Shown: piece by piece, positions 1 to 11,464 of the stretch
Layout: the number at the start of each line of letters is the position of its first letter
Position numbering within the stretch: the stretch's first letter is position 1
NCBI GenBank assembly: GCA_921293015.1
Contig: OV121090.1
Coordinates: 18,986,304 to 19,050,303 of the forward strand
DNA length: 64,000 bases
From: Phorcus lineatus
Taxonomy: Eukaryota > Mollusca > Gastropoda > Trochida > Trochidae
Direction of reading: 5' to 3'
Notes under the pieces: generated by a model
Seen by the model: the letters and a program-made list of their open reading frames with translations, nothing else
Database searches by the model: none
What the model was told of the DNA's origin: nothing
Position numbers and translations under genes: made by a program

Positions 1-2692
1 TTCTTTGGTATTATGTAAATGAATCATAACGCTTCTTATAAACAGTTTTTTAAACAATTGTCTTCGCAATAAAATTGTTATTGATCCAGATACATGTCTT
101 AAATTAGAACTGAAAATTCTTCGTGTATAAATGCTATTGTAAGCAATTTTTTATAAAAGCACTAATGAATTATGCGAAGAACTAATTCTTTTGTAAAATA
201 GACTTCCAACAAAAACCGTTCACATTACTTATTCAGACTGTATGTCTGCTTCGGGTAATCTATATGTGGACTTTTGTAATCAACTTCTACTTTCTCCTGT
301 CTGTGGTGAGAAACATTAAATCACATTGACGTCCTGACCAAAAATAGAACAATGCATCAAAACAATTGCTGCAAAATGTCCTGGCTAAAATCCATGCAAT
401 CGCACAAACTTCAGTTCGGTTCTGAATTTAATCAACAAGAGTAATGAGAACTGTAAAGATAAGAATGAATCAAGGATGCAATTTGTGTGTCTGTCACTTA
501 GGTTGTGGTATCTAATTTTAAACTTCCCTGTAAATGAGACCTGAAATCTTGGAGATTTCCTCCAGAATGGCTTTTAGTTTCTTTTCTTTTCTGCAGGACG
601 AGATAGTGACTTAAAACCAGAAAACTTATTGTTAGATGTAGACCGAAAATTCTTAATTAGTTTTGTGCGAAGAAGTCTCAACGCACAAGACCAAAGAAAA
701 GTCCAACCGTCCATAGAAAACTTCCAACCATTTTTGATTGATTAGAAGCGCTTATACCCTGGTTTATCAAGTATGCAGTCGATGAGCCTGACGCCACGAT
801 CAAAAGATATATTTGCAGCTGTGGACATTTAAGGTCATTTAAAGAGACATAACACTGGCGTATGATTTTCACATACGCAAGAAAATGGAATGTTTCTATA
901 AACAGTCACAGCGGAACAATGTTGAGAAAATGAGGGATATAATGTGTGACAAATCACTTATTTGATTCGAAATTACATGATTTTGAAATAAGAATTCACG
1001 TTTCTGGCAGCCATATGGCTATCTATAAAATGTGTTTTCCAAACGATGTCACTTACATGTAAAATCAGTACAAATACAATTATTACCCTAAGGATTTTGA
1101 AATTCAATTTTGTTTGGTAAGAAATAAAGTCAAGTAAAATGAGAGAGTGAACAAACAGCTAGCAATAAAATAAGGTGATATGTTAGATACGCGCATTTTA
1201 TCTCCTTTGAATATTCAAAGACACCCGCTTTTTGACACCATTTTCCACGTACAGCATACGCGCCACATTAAAAATGCAATATATCAGGAGAGAATTATAG
1301 AAGAAAACCTAAAACTTGATTCTGTTCGTAATTACATTAAAACCATTCCAATAGATTTGAAAGTTGTTGACACACGATATTGATTTGCAATTTTGTTTTA
1401 AAGACGAGGTAAGGAGGAAAATTAATTGATTGACATGTAAACGGTAGATTTTATATCTTCGTGGTATAAAATCTCTACATTCTGAAGTTGCCTCGCTTCA
1501 TAAGGCAAGAAAAATCAAAAAGTAACAAACTGCAAAAATGAAAGAGCCATTAACATTTTTCACCTTAATAATTTAGAAACTCAAATAAACATTTGATTGT
1601 TAAGAAATAGTACGTTACCAAAAGCGGTTTACATGAATTTAATTAGCAATAGGGCAAAGAGCTGTAAAATAAACGTTACATGGCAGTCTGTTTAATCTCA
1701 AATGAATTCACATATTTGTGATTTTTTCACCCCTTTTAACACGTGTGAAATTAATTTCATATTATTAACAACAATAAAAAATAATTTCAAGAATGAAGTC
1801 TACCTTCAGTGTGTGCACTTTTATAAAAAGCAAAACAATTTCCAGTTTAATAAAACAAGACAGTAGAATTCATTTTGAATTGAATTCTACAATAATGGAA
1901 AGGTTGGTACATAAATTCCAAATGTATCAAGCACAGTTGAAATTTCTTTAAAAAAAGAAACACCATTTTCCCTTCAGCAGCTTTGACGTTACGTGTCAAT
2001 TACAGAAGCATGTGCTGTAAATTGTTCAAAACAACAAATTTTAACAAATATGATGTAGCATAAAAGAAAAAGTAAAGGGAGCGTTTACATGTATGTGTAT
2101 CTTGATTTTAGTAAGATATTAGCAAACAAACTCTTACATACGAGAATTTCTCAGGCTAGAAATGGGGACGCCTAAAAGGATGCAATCAACGTCATCTGTT
2201 AAATCAACAACGCCGTTTCAAAAGGAAATCTTTCAAAATACTGCAGCTATTCAAGAACACCAGAATTTATTCGACAGTGCGCCTTCCACTTTGACCCTTC
2301 TCGACATAACATTGTCACGTAATATAGCAACCGAATTATTGCATAGGCATCGGTGGATGCAAGTAAACTTTTAATGCAAGAAGTGATTTCACTGTCTGAA
2401 ATTCGCAGATTTCGCAGTCTGTGTTACAATTGCATGTTAACCGTCAAATAAATGTACATTTAACTCTCGAAAGGTCAGCAGATTCGGTTGAGACAATGTG
2501 ATGTTGTCCGGAGTGAACTACGCAAAGATCTGATTTAGGTTATTTGACACCAAATCGTTTGATCTCCTATAAAATATTTCACAGGTTACATGCTATCAAT
2601 CACGGACTAACAAAGGGCGCTCTTCATGCTCTTTGCTGCTTTGAAAGCAGGAATAAGACTATGTTACCAGCACCCCATCACTTATTACTCAT
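1..2692. other. Intergenic DNA, no recognised gene
   Basis: AT-rich sequence without a protein that I recognise. Two short plus-strand open frames (1180-1383, 67 aa; 2162-2374, 70 aa) have no recognisable motif. The second is rich in Ser, Thr and Gln and could be an exon, but there is no splice or homology support. The last few hundred bases probably include the 5' end of the hAT element that follows, but I could not find its terminal inverted repeat. Confidence 0.5.
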
Positions 2693-4944
2693 TTGAACAC
2701 CATGTCTAAAGTATCATCTTTGAGTCAGTTTCATCTTCCTCCAAGCAAAGAAGGGAATTTCAAGGCCAAGTGTAAGCACTGTTCCGCTCAGATTTCAGGA
2801 TCACATAAAACATCATCCAACTTCACAACTCACTTGAAGGTAAGTCACAATTTACAGTCTGTCTTTATAATGTCTTGATATAGTTTTTCGGTAGATAAAT
2901 TGTAAATCTTGAAATTATTTTGAACATGTGTTTCACATGTGGATACAACAAAGGAACAAAGGAGCAGAGACCAGGGGGTTAATACCCACTGTTAATACCT
3001 TTCCCGTGTGAAACGGTTGAGTAGTTTCTGTTACTATAGTATGTTGCTCTAATTTACTGAATGTATCAGAAAACTTTACCGCCATGGCAAATAAAAAATG
3101 TAACAATGTAAAATTATTTCTGATGCATTAATATGTCTTATGGCTTATTTACTAACCCTGCCGATTTCATTTACAGCAATAATATGTAACTACTAAAATG
3201 CATGTAAATTTATTCAGGTTGGAATTAGATTCAAGTTGTTTATATATCTTTTTAGAGGAAGCATCCTGAAATATTTGCTGATCTGTCACAACCAACACAT
3301 GAAGGTACAAGTAAAGGTGAACAGACCAAGTTGTCTTCGTTTGTGGGACAAAAGAAGTATGGACCTCAGGATTCACGCCAGAAACAAATTACAGATTCGT
3401 TAGTCATGTTTGTAGCTGGGGATCTGATGCCGCTTTCCGTGGTTGAAAGTACCAACTTTAGAACTTTGCTAGAGAAGATGGATCCACGTTATACTGTACC
3501 ATCTCGGAAGCACCTGTCTACTATCCTGCTGAAGCAAAAGATGGATGAAACCTCCAGTACTTTGAAAGACTACCTTCAAAAGGCTCAAAGCATCTGCTTG
3601 ACAATTGACTTGTGGTCCAGTAGGCAAATGCGTGGATTTATTGGCATCACTGGGCACTTCATTCTTGACTGGACAATGCAATCTGTTGTGCTGGCATGCA
3701 GACGTTTTCAGGGTTCACACACAGCAGAAAACATTGCTCAGCAATATGAAGAGACAATCGCATGTTTTGAAGTTGCAGGGAAGGTCACCAACATCATCAC
3801 AGACAATGCTTCCAACATGTTAAAGGCCTTTTCATTGCCTGGATTTGAGCTAACATCTGAGAAGACTGAGGAGAAGGAATCAGACTCTGACTGCGAAGAT
3901 GAAGATGACCCTGTAGACTCAATTGATATGAGTGACTACCTGACATTTGTTCCTCAACATGACTCATGCTTTGCACACACACTGCAGCTCGTAGTTAAGG
4001 ATGGAATGAAGCAGGCAGGAGCACTGAACAATGTTCTGGCAAAAGCAGCAAGGATTGTATCTTACATTCGAAGATCGACCAAGGCGTCAGAGATGCTAGA
4101 AGATGAAAATAGGGTACAGGCTGCTGTTGCCACTCGCTGGAACTCGGAAGTAAAAAGCATTCGCTCACTACTCTCCATACCAGAAATAAAACTTGACAAG
4201 CTGGACTGTCAACACTTGACAAAGTATGAAAGAAACATCCTCCAAGATCTCGTTGAAATCTTGGCTCCCTTTGAAGAAGCTACTGACTTCATTCAAGGAC
4301 AAAACATTGTTTCTTCCAGTTTTGTTATTCCTTGCCTTCGTGGACTGAGAAGTCAACTTGATGTCATGTCAAGCAAATACAACTGTAAGCTTGTTACTAC
4401 CCTGAAGAGTTCTCTACATCAGAGAATGAATGTCTATGAGGAAAAAGAAAGCTTTCAAACAGCAGCTGTATTGGATCCTAGATTCAGACTGAGATGGTGC
4501 AGAGGGGATGAAGCAGCTGTCATGAGAACAAGACTGCTAAGCATCACAGCAAGTGCTACACCAGTGTCTGATCCACAGAAGCAACAAGAAGATGATGCAG
4601 CACCACCAAAAAAGAAGATGAAACTGCTCAGCTTCATGGATGATTCACCAGTAGAGACTGTGACACCTTCCCAATCTGTTGAAACAGAAGTGCTGTCATA
4701 TCTCTCAGAACCATGTGCAAAAAGTGATGTGGATCCTCTCCTCTACTGGAAGCTAAATGAATCAAAGTTTCCAGCACTTGCAAACCGTGCAAGAAAGTAC
4801 CTGAGTGTGCCAGCTTCCTCAGCACCTGTTGAGCGCCTGTTCAGCATTGCAGGCAAAGTGTTTCGCCCAGAGAGATGCTCTCTTTCAGATCAGACATTTG
4901 AAAAACTCATGTTTATCAAATGTAACGGACATTTAACAATGTGA
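2693..4944 (+). CDS. hAT-superfamily transposase with BED zinc finger (two exons)
   Basis: Cut-and-paste DNA transposase, expected to act in the nucleus on its own element's ends. Exon 1 is 2693-2839 and exon 2 is 3256-4944; the intron has a GTAAGT donor and a TTTTTAG acceptor and is in phase 0. The spliced product is about 611 aa. An alternative start ATG lies at 2702. Splicing completes a BED finger: C27, C30 and H47 come from exon 1 and H52 from the first codons of exon 2 (THLK/RKHPE). Further on are TIDLWS with candidate catalytic D167, IITDNASNM with D232, an acidic Ser/Glu/Asp stretch near 250-270, CFAHTLQLVV (C287, H290), TRWNS near 344, and a C-terminal hAT dimerisation region from about 543 to the end, including SSAPVERLFS with candidate E575. 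No stop or frameshift was seen, so the gene looks intact and fairly young. Terminal inverted repeats were not identified. A domesticated ZBED-type host gene is the alternative. Confidence 0.93.
2840..3255 (+). other. Intron of the hAT transposase gene
   Basis: The intron is 416 nt, starts GTAAGT and ends in a T-rich tract followed by TTTTTAG. It interrupts the BED finger between its Cys pair/first His and the last His. The inference rests on exact restoration of the finger motif across the junction. Confidence 0.88.
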
Positions 4945-5095
4945 AACATGATGTATTTGTGAGAAACAGTTCAACCATTTTGATCATCAGACAATTCTAT
5001 TTATTTATTGTGACCATGGATTGTGATAAAGATTAAATACATGATACCTCAACATTGTTCTGTTTTCTTTTTTTATTTGTATTTTTTTCTAAGCT

Positions 5096-5240
5096 TGCAG
5101 AAGTAATAGTAATAGTAATATCTGCCTGTGTAATAGTAATAGTAATAGTAACAGACTGTAAAATATCACCAAGTAATAGTAATAGTAATATGAAGAAACT
5201 TCAAGTAATAGTAATAGTAATAGTAATAGATTCTATGTAA
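5096..5240 (+). repeat. TAATAG-type short tandem repeat blocks
   Basis: Four blocks of repeated GTAATA/TAATAG units are separated by short unique spacers (about 5098-5120, 5129-5152, 5171-5190, 5205-5230). They lie 150-300 bp after the transposase stop codon. They could be a simple microsatellite or sub-terminal repeats of the hAT element, which in some hAT families serve as transposase binding sites. An equivalent block was not found on the 5' side. The 61-aa open frame across it (rich in Val-Ile) is an artefact of the repeat. Confidence 0.8.
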
Positions 5241-5361
5241 TAGGCCCCAGGTCTGGATGATAAGCAAGAAATCTTGCAAATGGTTACAATACAAGTTACT
5301 ATTTCGATGCCACCTTGTTGACAAGGGAAAATTTGGTTAAGATTATCAACAACTTCAAATA

Positions 5362-5494
5362 AGAACGATTAATTTCTTATGGATAGTCAACTTCTTTATT
5401 GCATGAATTGCAACGTTTCGGTGTAGATACTAACACCGTTATCAAGCGAGTGATACATATGATTCGATGAAGGCAAATATATACATAAATGAGA
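5362..5494 (-). repeat. Left inverted terminal repeat of the PLE
   Basis: Reverse complement of 7138-7270 with a single visible mismatch (GTTG against GTCG in the reverse-complement reading). It contains the hairpin formed by CGGTGT and ACACCG with an 8-nt loop (read on the minus strand). The near-identity of the two repeats argues for recent insertion, at odds with the decayed coding region, so insertion of an already defective copy is likely. Confidence 0.92.
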
Positions 5495-5496
5495 CC

Positions 5497-6290
5497 ACCT
5501 TCAACGAGATCACAAAGCCCTGCTGAAAGAACTCCTAGACAACAATGAGATAGGCCCAACACTTCACAAACAACTAGCAGTACCCCATCCTCGACCACCG
5601 TATGCCCGAGCAACCATCAAAGTCCACAAAGATCCAGCCTCTTAGTCTGCTCAAGAAACACTGTCCACTACAACGCTGCCCAGTACCTCGCCCGCCTCCT
5701 CGCCCCACTAGGTAAATCAGCCAAATCCTTCGTCTCCGACTCTTCTGCTCCAAGATCAACAACATCCCCAATCCATGAAGACTTATCAGCTATGATGTAG
5801 TTGATCTATTTACCAACGTCCCCAGAGAAGAAGTCCTTGCAATAATCAGAAGAAGACTCCAAGACATCCATCCCACTCTAGACACCCACCTCAGCGTAGA
5901 CAGCATCATTCGCCTCATCAACTCCTGTATCAGCTCTACCTACTTCACCTGGTCTGACAAGATTTTCCAGCAAACCCATGGCCTCCCCATGGGTTCTCCA
6001 CTCTCCCCCATCATCGCAGAAATCTACATGACAGATTTGGAAGACAATGCCCTGCAGACAGCCCCCTTCAAACCGTTATGCTGGTTCAGGAAGGTTGATG
6101 ATACCTTCGTTATGATCGACCCACCTGATGACCCAAACGAACTACTAGACCACCTCAACTCCCTACATCCCCGCATGAAATTTACGATGGAAGAAGAACT
6201 AAACAACAAACTACCATTCCTTGATGTCTTAGTAGCCAGAAAAAACAACCAACTACAGGAAGCCGACCCACACAGACCAGTACCTCCACT
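5497..6290 (+). pseudogene. PLE reverse transcriptase, 5'-truncated and frameshifted
   Basis: Encodes an RNA-dependent DNA polymerase remnant. Readable pieces in order: a region with KVHKDP (about 5610), an SSAPRSTTSPIHEDLS stretch, YDVVDLFTNVPREEVL (about 5790-5840, the first catalytic Asp region), then THGLPMGSPLSPIIAEIYM (about 5970-6030) and WFRKVDDTFVMI (about 6085-6120), where VDD is the catalytic Asp pair. An intact frame runs 5989-6570, but homology to RT stops near 6260 (PFLDVLVARKNNQLQ) and continues in another frame. At least one stop (near 5643) and frame changes break the upstream half. The N-terminal part of a full-length PLE protein is absent. Confidence 0.85.
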
Positions 6291-6409
6291 ACACCTCCAA
6301 CCACCCCCTGCAAGTAAAGAAAGGAATCATCTCAACCCTAACAAGAAGAGCCAAAAACATCTGCTCCACCAGCGAAGCCCTTATAGCCGAAACAACCCAC
6401 CTCTGCAAC

Positions 6410-7000
6410 GTGTTCACAAACTACAACCAATACCCCCCTACATTAGTCGACCAAGTTATCAACACAACCCTCAACCCTCCAGAGAAACAGCCCCGCCAGC
6501 AGTCAGCCCCATTCATTATCAGCCTCCCATTCGTCAGACCCGTCAGCCATCACATCCGCCGCCTTCTTAAACAACAAGCCAACATAGACGTCGTCTTTAA
6601 AAAGGGTAAATCAATCCAAAACCTACTCCATGCCAGTGGCAAACCAACATCCACCGTGAAGGAAGACCCCACCGGCGTCGTCTACCACATTCCTTGTGAC
6701 TGTGGGGAAAGTTACATTGGTGAAACGTCCCGCCCCCACCAACTAAGAATTAAAGAACACCAAATCTCTGTACAGAAGAAAGATTCAAAATCCGCCATAT
6801 CAGACCACACCCAAGCCCACCCTGACCACCGCATCCTTTGGAACAACATCAGCATCCTAGAAGCCAACCATCCAGATTACAAGATTAGAAAAACACTTGA
6901 AGCGATTAATATCAAACGGCTTAATCCCTCTTTAAATAGAGATCAAGGATACTTTATACCGCCAGCTTATCATCATCTCATAAACATCAATCAGCAGTAA
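6410..7000 (+). pseudogene. PLE GIY-YIG endonuclease C-terminal part
   Basis: A 196-aa open frame in a different phase from the RT part. It contains GVVYHIPCDCGESYIGETSR (about residues 89-108), which is the GIY-YIG nuclease signature with the Cys-rich insert seen in Penelope-like elements, followed by LRIKEHQ and a C-terminal LNPSLNRDQGYFIPPAYH. It would nick the target DNA during retrotransposition. The domain itself looks intact; what is lost is continuity with the RT. Confidence 0.88.
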
Positions 7001-7137
7001 TCCATTAATTTATATCTGTTTACTCAACCTATCATATCATGTACATCAACCTTGTTCCTTGTATAAACTACTTTCCACTGTAAACACTCCTTATCAAAAC
7101 AATATGTACATCAAACCATTTAATTGTAAAAACATCA

Positions 7138-7270
7138 TCTCATTTATGTATATATTTGCCTTCATCGAATCATATGTATCACTCGCTTGATAACGGTGTT
7201 AGTATCTACACCGAAACGTCGCAATTCATGCAATAAAGAAGTTGACTATCCATAAGAAATTAATCGTTCT
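7138..7270 (+). repeat. Right inverted terminal repeat of the PLE
   Basis: Mirror of 5362-5494. It includes a CTTGATAA core, a CGGTGT/ACACCG stem and a following AAAC, which resembles a hammerhead ribozyme core of the kind reported in Penelope-like elements but does not match the full consensus. Confidence 0.92.
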
Positions 7271-7319
7271 TTTTCATCAATCCAGCTTCTAAAATGCCAC
7301 TTAAGGAAACTTCAAATAA

Positions 7320-10300
7320 CGTAAATCTTTTTAATTGTCTAAAGTCTTTAAATGAAATATAGCAAGAGGCATATTATAGCCTAGAGAATCTGGTGCTTTC
7401 ACACTTGTTTTGGTCTTGAAATGAGCATATGTCTTATCTTACAGACCGCAGATATCACAGAATATTGGTTGCAGCAAGGTTGAGAGACCTTATACATCTT
7501 CATATCCTGTGGCATAAAAACGTTTTATAAAGAATAAACATGTTTTGATCAAGATAGTTATCTATTGATTGATGTGGAAAAATCTACGTTTAACATCTGG
7601 TCTTCACGAAATGATATTTGATCATGTAAGAAATTGTTACATTTTATTTAAGTTGTGTTTCGGATTTATATGAATAAAATAAATAACAAATCTACTTTAT
7701 GACTCACAACAATTCTATTCTACTTGTTTCTGCAAAATAATCTACTTCATGCTGTTCGTTAGCACTTAAACGCGTTTTGAGCACGATCTATTGATATCAT
7801 CAGCTTCTGAAAAAGACACCAACTAATGGTGTTTTCAATTTTGATTTTAAATAGATGAGATGCAAGCTGATCAATCGTTAATTTGTTAAGACAAGAACAA
7901 AATTGCAAATTTGAATGTGTTCAGGAAAGCGTTAAGAACAAACTAACTATTATACTGCAGATAAACCGTCGTCCTTTAATCATATAAGAACATTTAATTT
8001 GCAGGACATTGAAATGTAACTAAAAAACAGAAGATCATGTCACCTTCTTTATTCCATTTTCCTCCAGGTATATTATTTCAATCATTGGCATATTCTCCTC
8101 ATTGACCTCGTACCGATATTGTGCACCAGATAGTTAAAACCAACATTCTTCAAGAATTTCAGGGGACGGGTCGGACGACATTTATCTCATTTAATCTTGT
8201 AATTTCATCATCATTAGCAGCAAATAAGCAGAAGCCATACCTTTTTTATGTATTGATGATACTAAAAACCTTGCCAAATGCTTGATATGTAATCAATGGT
8301 TATCGATATATGAATGCAACGATATAATGCTTTTAACTGATGACATAATGTTTATTTTAATGTTCTAGTTTTTTTTAATCTGATGCTTCAAAAAAGTAAG
8401 AGTAGAAATCTGAAAAGCAGGTTTATAAAAAAAAGTATCAAAAATATTTCGAGTACGTTTTTTACCTCTACAAAGAAAATTATTTGAAAGAATCCAGACA
8501 TTTCTAATAGCCTACGGTTTTCTCTTTAACGTTTCATGCTCATATCATCACACACACCTATTTACACAAGACCTTTGAATAGGGGCTTCAAAAACAGAAG
8601 ATCGAGAGAAAGAAACGCCTCCCTTTGATCTTGCGATGAACATAGCATTTGCCAAGTGGAGAACAGATCTGATCACAGATTCATTTAAGAAATAAATTGT
8701 ATGCTTCCAGTATCTGACTATTGATCATAGATATTACTGTAGACATGACACAAAGTTATAAACGACTGAAAGTTTACAACTATGTTTGCAACTGTTATGC
8801 ACACATTCTGATTTTGACAAGAAATGAAACTATTACAAAAGATTCAGTTATTTTTGATTACCAGGGTATTAAAACATTATCACTAAGACAGTGAATATAT
8901 CTTGTTCTGTTAAAATGTATACAAATATAGTCACAAGTTAAATGACCATGAAGGAACTGATGAATACAGGTTGTAACTGTTGGCTACGGTACGTTTACGT
9001 ACTTTTATAGTTTTTTTAAAATTTGATTTGGCCAAATGCCTCTTGTTTATATTTTTTCCATAAAAAGAAACAGAATGAACTCAACAAGGTCTGGCTCAGG
9101 AATAGTAAAGGGTCACAAATGTTCTTAAATAATCATCACTTTGTACTCTTAATTCTCAGAATTTTTTAATAATGGTCAACATGGCCACATTTTAAATGAA
9201 GTCAATCGAAAAATCGATGTCCAATACCATGTCGAGCTAAACAACTAATACAAAATAAAATTTGAATAAGGAAAAGTTCATTCTCAGAAAATAACATTTC
9301 CACTTCCATTAAAAATAGATATGCATTATTGGAGAGAAGAAGAATGCAAGTCTGAACAATGTTCTGAAAAGCTCATATATGATCAAATGAATCTTTGTAA
9401 TCAAAAGACTTGACCGAAGTCCGAAAAAACTCAAAAAGTTTCTTCTTAAGATACACCCCTTCTTAAAAGGACTAACTCTTAATATACACAATAATAAGTT
9501 TTGCAAGACGGAATACAGATGTATTGTTTTCCGCACGATTCTTTTCATAATTTCTACCTTAGCAAGCATTTTGGGTAATAAATGTGTCGCTTTTGAATGA
9601 AATGTGAATGTGTTTTGTGAAATGTACTGTGAAAACAAAATGTCAAATGTGAAAAACGCTCAGCTTTATATTGGTACAATTTTTATGTAAAATCTGAATT
9701 TTATGCTCCTTGCATAAGATTTAAGTAATATGTAGAAATTAAGAGACCACCGAACAGTTAAACAATCGTTGCTATTCTGGTCAAGCTCCTTTGGTATATG
9801 TGTGTATGCCGACCAATTGCGTACACATCTCTGACATAATTTGCATCGAGGTGTTTCTCATAGAAGGGTGAAGATCTATTGACTACTAGTATTTAATTAC
9901 CTTCTGTGTCAAGTGACTTTGTACCAGCAGCAAGGGGTCGTGATATTCACTTTAAGCAACTTTCACCAAAGGCATGAATAGAACTCATTTCGAATCGACT
10001 CACGAAAGTTAAAGTCATAGTCTCATTTTTGCAAGGCAAATTGTAATAAATGCCGGACAAATAGTTCACCACTCACAGAAATCTTTCCCCTGACAATTCT
10101 ACCCCTCAAAAATGAAGTTCAAACTACCCTACCCTACCCGATTATTATGTTTTTTGCGAGCGTTAGTCCTTACCACGTCATTTCGCTAAGGCCGTGACGA
10201 AGAACACATAAAATTTCCCAGCTGAATTTCCAATGAAAATAGCTAACAGCTAACGCTTTTTCAAATATAGAAATAACAAAAAGGTGGTAACTCAGTGAAG

Positions 10301-11027
10301 AATGCGTCTGTCATAAGTATCGGCGCTGCGATGACCAGATTTCCGGTGTTTCGTACTCGAGATGGGATTGCACTTGATTCGGTACCTCATCGGTCTGAAA
10401 CGGCATACGCCAATAAGCTGCTTCATCCAAAACTGTACTGTGTAAAACGGGCATAAAAATGAAAATCTTTGCAAATGCGACAGGAAATATTTGTGTTAGT
10501 GATCAGATTTTGTTCGTGAAGAATAATTAGTTCAGTTTAGTTGCCTTACAAAAATTATACTATGACTTTAAGGTTGCATACATACTAATACAAAAGGGGG
10601 AGTTAAATATATATTGATACACTGTACAGGTATATAAGACCTCGATACTATAACTCTTGTAAAACGCAACCGGTGTGGTCCATCAAATTGATAAATCAAT
10701 ATTACTTTCCCTTATCACTTTCCATAAACGCTCAGTGCGAGAATTTCAAGAGAGTTTCAGCACTCACCTGTGATTTACCAAATAACAACTTTATTCATGT
10801 GGAGGTCATTACTTTCTAAAGTATTCTAAAGTATAATTTCCAGATATTAAGTCTCAATATTTTTAATTAATTGGAAATTGAGCGAATTTAAGTTTAGTTT
10901 CCTGTACGAAAGAGAACAGAAAAACAATATTTAAGTAAGTATTTTCTTTCTTTGTACTTGTGTAAGCCTAGGATTGGTACAAATACCTTGCTGACATGAC
11001 ATGAAAACAATTTAAAGATTATCTTGC
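7320..11027. other. No gene recognised
   Basis: AT-rich DNA with stop-dense frames on both strands. The longest frame (9309-9638, minus, 109 aa) is rich in hydrophobic and basic residues of the kind produced by AT-rich noncoding sequence and has no motif I recognise. No tandem repeat or inverted repeat of note was seen. Confidence 0.45.
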
Positions 11028-11464
11028 AACAGAGGTAGCGCCGTCATAAATTTCTATACAACCTCTGTCTTTATTCGAAGGTTTCTCGGTCTTCCGGCAC
11101 TTTCCCCTAGCGGGACAATATTGCAACTTCAACTACCTGGCTATATTTCAGCCAATGAACACAACGAATGCATGAATAACATATTTCATTTCACACAGGC
11201 CTGTGCAATGAAACAGTCGGTAAATGAGGCATTTGTGTTCTGTATGGACGACTCAAAGTGCAAGGTGCATACTCGAATAAAGTTTAGCTTTTGGCAAGCT
11301 AACGGAAATAACTTAGGGGATTTGAATGATTACTTTTGAAACGGCGTCGCTGATTGCACAACTAACCTTGATTGCATCCAATCAGCAATCTAAATTTCGT
11401 GCACAAGAAACCTTCGAATTAAGACAGAGGTTGTATAGAAATTTATGACGGAGCTACCTCTGTT
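11028..11464. mobile_element. Terminal-inverted-repeat element (MITE-like), 437 bp
   Basis: Terminal inverted repeats of 59 nt at 11028-11086 and 11406-11464, beginning AACAGAGGTAGC and matching at all but about two positions. No clear target duplication was seen. The interior holds a 72-aa plus-strand frame (11121-11339). Part of the interior and the right end recur at 25257-25503, so this is a family. Superfamily is not assigned. Confidence 0.85.
11121..11339 (+). CDS. Unassigned 72-aa open frame inside the inverted-repeat element
   Basis: The predicted peptide begins MQLQLPGYISANEHNECM and has four Cys. It fills nearly all the space between the two terminal repeats. I do not recognise it. 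It may be a remnant of a captured gene or of the parent element's protein, or a chance frame. The related copy at 25257 does not keep the frame open throughout. Confidence 0.2.
   Translation: MQLQLPGYISANEHNECMNNIFHFTQACAMKQSVNEAFVFCMDDSKCKVHTRIKFSFWQANGNNLGDLNDYF

Larger units (their letters stand above)
5351..7319 (+). mobile_element. Penelope-like element (PLE), degenerate, with inverted terminal repeats and 12-bp target duplication
   Basis: A retroelement with reverse transcriptase followed by a GIY-YIG endonuclease, the layout typical of endonuclease-positive Penelope-like elements. Inverted terminal repeats span 5362-5494 and 7138-7270 (133 nt each, one mismatch seen by eye). The 12-mer AACTTCAAATAA occurs at 5351-5362 and 7308-7319 and is a credible target site duplication, so the element carries a 37-nt tail (7271-7307) beyond the right repeat. 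The coding region between is broken by frame changes and stops, so this copy is not autonomous. Confidence 0.87.

Noticed and set aside
5055..5240. Val-Ile repeat protein after the hAT gene
   Set aside because: It is a translation of the TAATAG repeat blocks with no independent coding evidence.
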